Part shown: one piece after another, positions 43,298-47,297 of the stretch
Layout: each line of letters opens with the position of its first letter
Position numbering within the stretch: the stretch's first letter is position 1
DNA from: Synechococcus sp. CS-1329
GTDB taxonomy: Bacteria > Cyanobacteriota > Cyanobacteriia > PCC-6307 > Cyanobiaceae
DNA length: 47,297 nucleotides
Assembly (NCBI RefSeq): GCF_025128055.1
Contig: NZ_JAHLYS010000030.1
Location: 1 to 47,297 of the forward strand
Direction of reading: 5' to 3'
Notes under the pieces: generated by a model
Database searches by the model: none
The model's input: the letters and a program-made list of their open reading frames with translations, nothing else
What the model was told of the DNA's origin: nothing
Translations under genes and position numbers: made by a program

Positions 43298-43956
43298 GCT
43301 TGTGAGGGAGGTCTCTGACTCTCCAGGTAAGCAAAGACACTTTTATCGCCCACATCGGCGGCCGCCTGCATCGGGAATTTGCGCAGGGTCAGGATCAGCA
43401 GCAACGCCGCTTCGATGGCCAGCAGGGTGAAGGTGGTGCGCTCATCGAGTAGGCCCACCAGGCGGCCCAGCAGCGCCACCGGCAGCAGCAGGGTCACCCC
43501 CACGGCTTCGGGCCGCTGGAAGCAGAAGAATTCCTTGAAACCCACCCCCGCCAGGGCGGCGAAGAAGGGTCCCACTGCCCAGATCCAGCGGGAGTCGGCC
43601 GCCAGGGTGTCGAGCATGGCGCCCTGGCCCACCAGCAGCGCCAGGGCCACCCCACCGGCACAGCCCAGCAGCCAGAACAGCTGCAGGGCCCGGTGCAGCG
43701 GGCGCAGGTAGATGTGAATCCAGCGCAAGGCCAGCCCCAGGCCCACGGCCATCAGCACCAGCCAGGGCCAGAGCCCCTGGCTGCCCCAGTTGGCCCACTG
43801 CAGCAGCAGGCCCGCCTGGGCCAGTGCCACCCCCAGCAGGGCCAGGCGGTAGCCGAGCACCTCGCGGCGATCCAGGTCCGTGATCGTGAACGGTCCGTAG
43901 ACCCCCTCGAACACCGGATCGCTGGGGCTGCCCTCGGGTTGTGATCGATCGGTCAT
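43294..43956 (-). CDS. DUF2301 integral membrane protein
   Basis: A 220-residue membrane protein with about six helices. The N-terminal VYGPFTITDLDRREVLGYR is the DUF2301 hallmark seen in cyanobacteria. Function unknown. Its ATG overlaps the stop of the GST-like gene (ATGA), and its stop overlaps the Uup-like start, making a three-gene coupled operon. Confidence 0.88.
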   Translation of the reverse strand: MTDRSQPEGSPSDPVFEGVYGPFTITDLDRREVLGYRLALLGVALAQAGLLLQWANWGSQGLWPWLVLMAVGLGLALRWIHIYLRPLHRALQLFWLLGCAGGVALALLVGQGAMLDTLAADSRWIWAVGPFFAALAGVGFKEFFCFQRPEAVGVTLLLPVALLGRLVGLLDERTTFTLLAIEAALLLILTLRKFPMQAAADVGDKSVFAYLESQRPPSQA

Positions 43957-44924
43957 GGCTGGGGTCGCTCGGGAGCTGGGCCTGCCACCAGTGTGGCCAG
44001 ATCCGCCCCCGCCGGAACGATCCCTGAGGGGTGCAGGGGAAAGAGGGCGCCGAAGTAGTCATTGCGCCAGGAGTCTGGAAAGCAGGTGGCTGCCACCCCG
44101 GGGAGGGCATGGAGGCGGGCACGCCAGGCCATCAGGGCCGGAAAACTCCAGAGCGGGCGCCGGCTGCAGCCGAACAGGGGCGCATAGACCAGCTCCAGGC
44201 GGATCAGGGTGGGGAAGAGGACCACATCCGCCAGGCTCAACCGCTCGCCGCACAGCCACGGCCCCTGCTGCTGCAGGGCGGCCTCCGCGGCCTCGAGGCT
44301 CGCGAACAGTTCGGCTTCAGCGCGGTCGTAAGCGGCCTGGTTGCGGGCGAACCCGCAGCGGTAGACCCCATCGTTGACCGTGTTCTGAAACCGCTGCCGC
44401 CAGTGGCTGATCGCCTCCAGCTGGCCCTCGGGAAGGAGATTCGGTGCCCCCTCTGGCGCGGGCCAGCGGTTGAGCAGTTCGATCACGCGGGCGCTCTCGT
44501 TCACCAGGATCCGGCGGCCGGGACGGTCGTAGAGGGCGGGCACGGTGGCCCGGGCCTTCGGGTCGCCGCCGCTGCGTCGGTAGAGCTCCACCAGGGCGCT
44601 GGCCCCCTCGTAGGGAGTGTCGAAGCGCCAGCGGCCCGCCCTGGGATCGGGCTCCGCCACCACCAGCTCCAGGCTGCCGGCGAGCTGGCGCAGGCTCCAC
44701 ACCAGCCAGGCCCGGTGGGCCCAGGGGCAGCTGCGCCCCACGATCAGCCCATGGACGCCCCTGGAGGCCGCGCTGGCAGGCAGCTCCGGGGTGGCGGCGA
44801 AGGCGCTCTCAGGCCGCCGGTAGTGGCCGGCGGCGTCCGCTGGTCCCAGACCCTTCATCAGCTGCTGCCACTGGCAGCGCCAGGCAGCGCGCACGCTGGC
44901 CACCAGCAGGGGGGGTACGGCCAT
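43953..44924 (-). CDS. Glutathione S-transferase family protein (glutathionyl-hydroquinone reductase-like)
   Basis: A 323-residue protein of the Xi-class GST / ECM4-YqjG type. The thioredoxin-fold domain carries a Cys in GRSCPWAHR, the motif of glutathionyl-hydroquinone reductases, which reduce glutathionyl-quinones. The all-helical GST C-terminal domain follows (about 190-300, with GPWLCGERLSLADVVLFPTLIR). It heads the three-gene operon and is divergent from the aspartoacylase-like gene. Biochemical role is inferred from the motif. Confidence 0.88.
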   Translation of the reverse strand: MAVPPLLVASVRAAWRCQWQQLMKGLGPADAAGHYRRPESAFAATPELPASAASRGVHGLIVGRSCPWAHRAWLVWSLRQLAGSLELVVAEPDPRAGRWRFDTPYEGASALVELYRRSGGDPKARATVPALYDRPGRRILVNESARVIELLNRWPAPEGAPNLLPEGQLEAISHWRQRFQNTVNDGVYRCGFARNQAAYDRAEAELFASLEAAEAALQQQGPWLCGERLSLADVVLFPTLIRLELVYAPLFGCSRRPLWSFPALMAWRARLHALPGVAATCFPDSWRNDYFGALFPLHPSGIVPAGADLATLVAGPAPERPQP

Positions 44925-45014
44925 GACAGTCTCCGGCGCAGGTCACAACTCTGGCCCGCGGCGGCCAGACGCTGCGCCAGGCTGAGCGCCGATCCGATCC
45001 GCAGGAGGGTGGCG

Positions 45015-45953
45015 ATGGGCGCGGCAGAGGTTCTGGTGGTGGCCGGCACCCACGGCAATGAGCGCAATGCTCCCTGGTTGCTGGAGCACTGGCTGGCCCA
45101 TCCTGCCGCCCTTGGGGCCTCCGGACTGGCTCTGCAGCTGGTGATCGGCAATCCAGGCGCCCTCGCGGCAGGACGGCGCTACCTCGATCGCGACTTGAAC
45201 CGTTCTTTCACCAGCGCTCTGCTGGAGGGCCACGGTCCGGCGGATCGGGAGGTGCAGCGGGCCCGGGAGTTGCTGGCCCTGCACGGACCGGCCGGATCGC
45301 AGCCCTGCGCCCTGGTGCTCGACCTGCACAGCACCACCGCCGCCATGGGCAACTCCCTGGTGGTTTATGGGCGGCGGCCCGCGGACCTGGCCCTGGCGGC
45401 AGGGATCCAGGGGTTGCTGGGTCTGCCGATCTACCTGCACGAGGCCGATGCCAGCCAGCAGGGGTTTCTGCTGGAGCGCTGGGCCTGCGGCCTGGTGATC
45501 GAGGTGGGCCCGGTGCCCCAGGGGGTGGTCAATGCCACCGTCTGCCATCAGACCCAGCTGGCTCTGGAGGCCGCCCTGGCGGTGCTGGCCTCCGCCCGGC
45601 GGGGAAATCTGGTCCTGCCTCGGGGCCTCAGCGTGCACCTCCACCAGGGCAGCCTTGATCTACCGCGCCACGACGATGGCCGCCCGGCCGCCTGCCTGCA
45701 TCCCCTGCGCCAGCATCGCGACTGGCAGATGATCCGTCCTGGCGATCCCCTGTTCATCACAGCGGGCGGTGAAACCCTTCGCTACGAGCCCAGCGACCCT
45801 GAGCCGCTCTGGCCGGTGTTCATCAACGAGGCGGCCTACGGCGAAAAGGGCATTGCCCTCAGCCTCACCCGACGGGAGCGCTGGCCTTGCCAGGACTCCT
45901 GGGTGGAGAGCCTGCAGCAGCTTGCGGCCGGACTGCTCGCTGCCTCGCTTTGA
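45015..45953 (+). CDS. Aspartoacylase-like zinc hydrolase (AstE/AspA family)
   Basis: A 312-residue M14-like zinc hydrolase. The zinc site is in GTHGNE (His13, Glu16) with a third ligand His in LVLDLHSTTAAMG; the Glu in VIEVGP is the usual catalytic residue. The family removes acyl groups from N-acyl amino acids; many picocyanobacteria annotate it as 'probable aspartoacylase'. ATG at 45015 is supported by GGAGG six bases upstream; the frame stays open far upstream over the GST-like gene and is not coding there. Substrate not established. Confidence 0.9.
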   Translation: MGAAEVLVVAGTHGNERNAPWLLEHWLAHPAALGASGLALQLVIGNPGALAAGRRYLDRDLNRSFTSALLEGHGPADREVQRARELLALHGPAGSQPCALVLDLHSTTAAMGNSLVVYGRRPADLALAAGIQGLLGLPIYLHEADASQQGFLLERWACGLVIEVGPVPQGVVNATVCHQTQLALEAALAVLASARRGNLVLPRGLSVHLHQGSLDLPRHDDGRPAACLHPLRQHRDWQMIRPGDPLFITAGGETLRYEPSDPEPLWPVFINEAAYGEKGIALSLTRRERWPCQDSWVESLQQLAAGLLAASL

Positions 45954-45964
45954 GACGCCTGGAT

Positions 45965-46417
45965 TCAGAGGGCAGGTGCGCCAGGGTCAGCGTTGTCGAA
46001 CCCAGGCTCAGGAGTTGCTGGCAACTGCCGGGGAAGTGGCTGGGGAGGCAGGTCAGCAGAGCGAGGGGCTCCGTTGTAGATGACCCTCACCACGGAGCGG
46101 CCATCGGCTGAGACTTCGATCTCGCTCTCGGATGTGGGTGCCAGCCCCAGGACCTGCCAGCCGGGAGGTCCCCCCAGGAAGCGGAAGATGTAGCCCCCGG
46201 CGTCGCCCTTGACCAGGCAGTCGCCGCCGCCTCGGTTGTACATGCAGCCATCCGGCCTGTAAACGCTCAGGCCGCCATTGAGACGCTCGGCATGCATGCG
46301 AGCCACATTGGTGGCCCGCTGGCGGGTGAATGGGAACAGCTCGTAGCTGTCCTGGGCCAGGGTTGGCCTGGCCGCCAGCAGTGCCAGGCAGGCCGAGAGA
46401 GCGAGGAGTGGACGCAT
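45965..46417 (-). CDS. Exported protein of unknown function
   Basis: A 150-residue protein with a signal peptide (LLALSACLALLAARPTLAQ, cleavage likely after AQ). The mature part has two cysteines that could pair (CMYNRGGGDC), a short beta-type domain (GGYIFRFLGGPPGWQVLGL), and a Pro-rich C-terminus. I recognise no family. Convergent with the aspartoacylase-like gene, 11 bp apart. Confidence 0.65.
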   Translation of the reverse strand: MRPLLALSACLALLAARPTLAQDSYELFPFTRQRATNVARMHAERLNGGLSVYRPDGCMYNRGGGDCLVKGDAGGYIFRFLGGPPGWQVLGLAPTSESEIEVSADGRSVVRVIYNGAPRSADLPPQPLPRQLPATPEPGFDNADPGAPAL

Positions 46418-46469
46418 GACTCTGACGATGGATCAGCTGTGTGCGGCTCTGGGGTGCCCTGTGTCCAGA

Positions 46470-46799
46470 TCAGCCACAGGCCCAGGTGCCCTGCTCCTGA
46501 GTGCAGGGCAGGTCCGTGGAACTGCCATCGGCCCAGTAGATCCTCAGGCGATCGTCCTGGCTGCCCATGCGGAAGGTGAGTGATTTGACCACTCCAGCGG
46601 GGGGCTTGCCGGCGGGGTCAGCTGGATCGGGGCGCGCCGGACTGGCCAGGCGCTGCTCAATCTGCTGGAGGCGCTGCTCCAGTTGCTGCAACCGCTGGCT
46701 CTCTTTGGTCGGGGTGCTGGGGCAACCGGCCAGACCCAGTGCAAGCACAGCCAGGCCTCCGGCGAGAAGCGGTCTTGTGGCGCGTGAACGCAGGGGCAT
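46470..46799 (-). CDS. Small lipoprotein of unknown function
   Basis: A 109-residue lipoprotein with a signal peptide and lipobox (ALGLAGC), a coiled coil (QRLQQLEQRLQQIEQRLAS), a Pro linker and a C-terminal domain with a probable disulphide (LPCTQEQGTWAC). I use the ATG at 46799 (MPLRSRATRP), which gives a normal n-region; an in-frame ATG at 46832 adds 11 residues. Lies 52 bp upstream of the exported-protein gene in the same direction. Confidence 0.65.
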   Translation of the reverse strand: MPLRSRATRPLLAGGLAVLALGLAGCPSTPTKESQRLQQLEQRLQQIEQRLASPARPDPADPAGKPPAGVVKSLTFRMGSQDDRLRIYWADGSSTDLPCTQEQGTWACG

Positions 46800-46844
46800 C
46801 GCCGTGGCGGCTCGAATGGGGACTCCGAACACTTAGCAGCGCTT

Positions 46845-46982
46845 TCAGGCGTTGACCAGGCGCTCGCTCCAATAAATAACGGCACCGAGGCTCTCCAGCT
46901 GGAGGCGGCGCCGGCGCACCTGATTGACAGGAAGGGTTTCTGTTGAGCGGTTACCGCCCAGATCCCAGCAGATCAGGACCAT
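46845..46982 (-). CDS. Predicted 45-residue protein divergent from psbA
   Basis: Too short for ordinary ORF lists. ATG at 46982, TGA at 46845-46847. The translation MVLICWDLGGNRSTETLPVN continues with a four-Arg run (VRRRRLQLE) and ends SLGAVIYWSERLVNA. The sequence has protein-like character, hydrophobic starts and ends around a basic helix, and an upstream in-frame TAA stop bounds it. It sits between the small lipoprotein gene and the psbA upstream region. I do not know a named family. Whether it is expressed is unproven. Confidence 0.5.
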   Translation of the reverse strand: MVLICWDLGGNRSTETLPVNQVRRRRLQLESLGAVIYWSERLVNA

Positions 46983-47288
46983 GGGTTCACCATCTCGAAA
47001 GGTCTGAAGAAAACCTTAAGCGCGACTGGTGTCCGTCGGTACCGATTGCCCTGCAAATGTCGCGAAGGCAACACCTGCTCCATGGCCTCACGGCTCCAGC
47101 GCGTCCGGAGCGGCTCCCTGCCCCGGCCCCGCTGCCAACCCGCAGCAAACCTTAATGAGTTCATACATCCCGCAATGGTCTGTTACATTGAGTCAGGCGA
47201 AGGGCTTTCGGGCCCACCAGCTGGGATTTCCCCATCTGGATTTCGTTCTACTTAACCGACCCCTTCGGGGGCCACTACCCACGCTCTC
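46983..47288 (+). promoter_or_regulatory. psbA upstream region and 5' leader
   Basis: About 300 bp without a gene. A promoter-like pair lies at 47160-47165 (TTCATA) and 47183-47188 (TTACAT) with a 17-nt spacer, followed by a leader of roughly 90 nt. The leader can form two hairpins: GGGC/GCCC at 47202-47215 and CCCC-TTC-GGGG at 47260-47270, the second about 18 nt before the ATG. psbA leaders in cyanobacteria are known for light- and stability-related control; which element acts here is inference. Confidence 0.6.
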
Positions 47289-47297
47289 ATGACCACC
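47289..47297 (+). CDS. psbA: Start of psbA (photosystem II D1), cut by the window edge
   Basis: Only ATGACCACC is present, encoding Met-Thr-Thr as in D1 N-termini. The call rests on this start together with the promoter and structured leader in front of it; the rest of the gene lies outside the window. Confidence 0.6.

Noticed and set aside
44031-45014. Extended N-terminus of the aspartoacylase-like frame
   Set aside because: The upstream part overlaps the GST-like gene in antisense and has no domain; GGAGG and the conserved GTHGNE place the start at 45015.

Overview
The window is GC-rich cyanobacterial chromosome (about two thirds G+C by eye) and looks like ordinary core genome. Photosynthesis and cyanobacterial marker genes are present: psbX, ycf66, a high-light-inducible protein (Hli), CP12, an Mg-type hemB, a DUF3747 gene and the first codons of psbA. 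The tmRNA gene is circularly permuted (two-piece). Together with the gene set and high GC this points to an alpha-cyanobacterium of the Cyanobium / Synechococcus subcluster 5 kind. There are no insertion sequences, phage genes, integrases or CRISPR arrays.

Layout. 0.2-8 kb: mtnA (methionine salvage), convergent with corA; a bifunctional class II aldolase/short-chain dehydrogenase; a GltS-like symporter coupled to an S9 peptidase. 8-14.2 kb: def, a small membrane protein, a DUF3747 exported protein, rpsU, a YifB/ComM AAA+ protein, a HIT protein, and an SbmA/BacA-like ABC exporter coupled to an Hli gene. 14.1-18.5 kb: two related lipoproteins, ycf66, psbX, a YggT-family protein, accC and tRNA-Leu(GAG). 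18.5-28.1 kb: an LpxB-like protein, msrB, a PRC-barrel protein downstream of smc, a YqjD/YqjE-like pair with an unknown third gene, and a GH13 alpha-amylase. 28.2-32.8 kb: a THUMP/RlmL-like methyltransferase, permuted ssrA with terminator, then a tight four-gene cluster: a membrane protein with a SPOR-like end, a MotA/TolQ/ExbB-type channel subunit and two TolR/ExbD-like subunits. 32.9-41.3 kb: a thioredoxin-like WCPHC protein, a DnaJ-class protein, hemB, a VOC protein, mutS2, an orphan MalK/UgpC-type ATPase, obg and CP12. 41.3-47.3 kb: a three-gene operon (GST-like, DUF2301, Uup-like ABC-F), an aspartoacylase-like protein, two exported proteins of unknown function, an unlisted 45-residue reading frame, and the psbA promoter/leader.

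How the genes work together. Much of the window is housekeeping: translation (def, rpsU, ssrA, obg, uup, RlmL-like), chromosome maintenance (smc, mutS2), and metabolism (accC, hemB, mtnA, cp12). The least explained part is the four-gene cluster at 29.9-32.8 kb. It combines one TolQ-type subunit, two TolR-type subunits that each keep an Asp in the single membrane helix, and a periplasm-spanning partner. This is the composition of a proton-driven envelope motor, and I found none of the usual Tol, Ton or flagellar partners beside it. Many first genes have a TANNNT -10-like box only about 21-29 nt before the start codon, suggesting short leaders. Several operons use overlapping stop/start codons (TGATG, ATGA, GTGA), and TTG/GTG starts are common.
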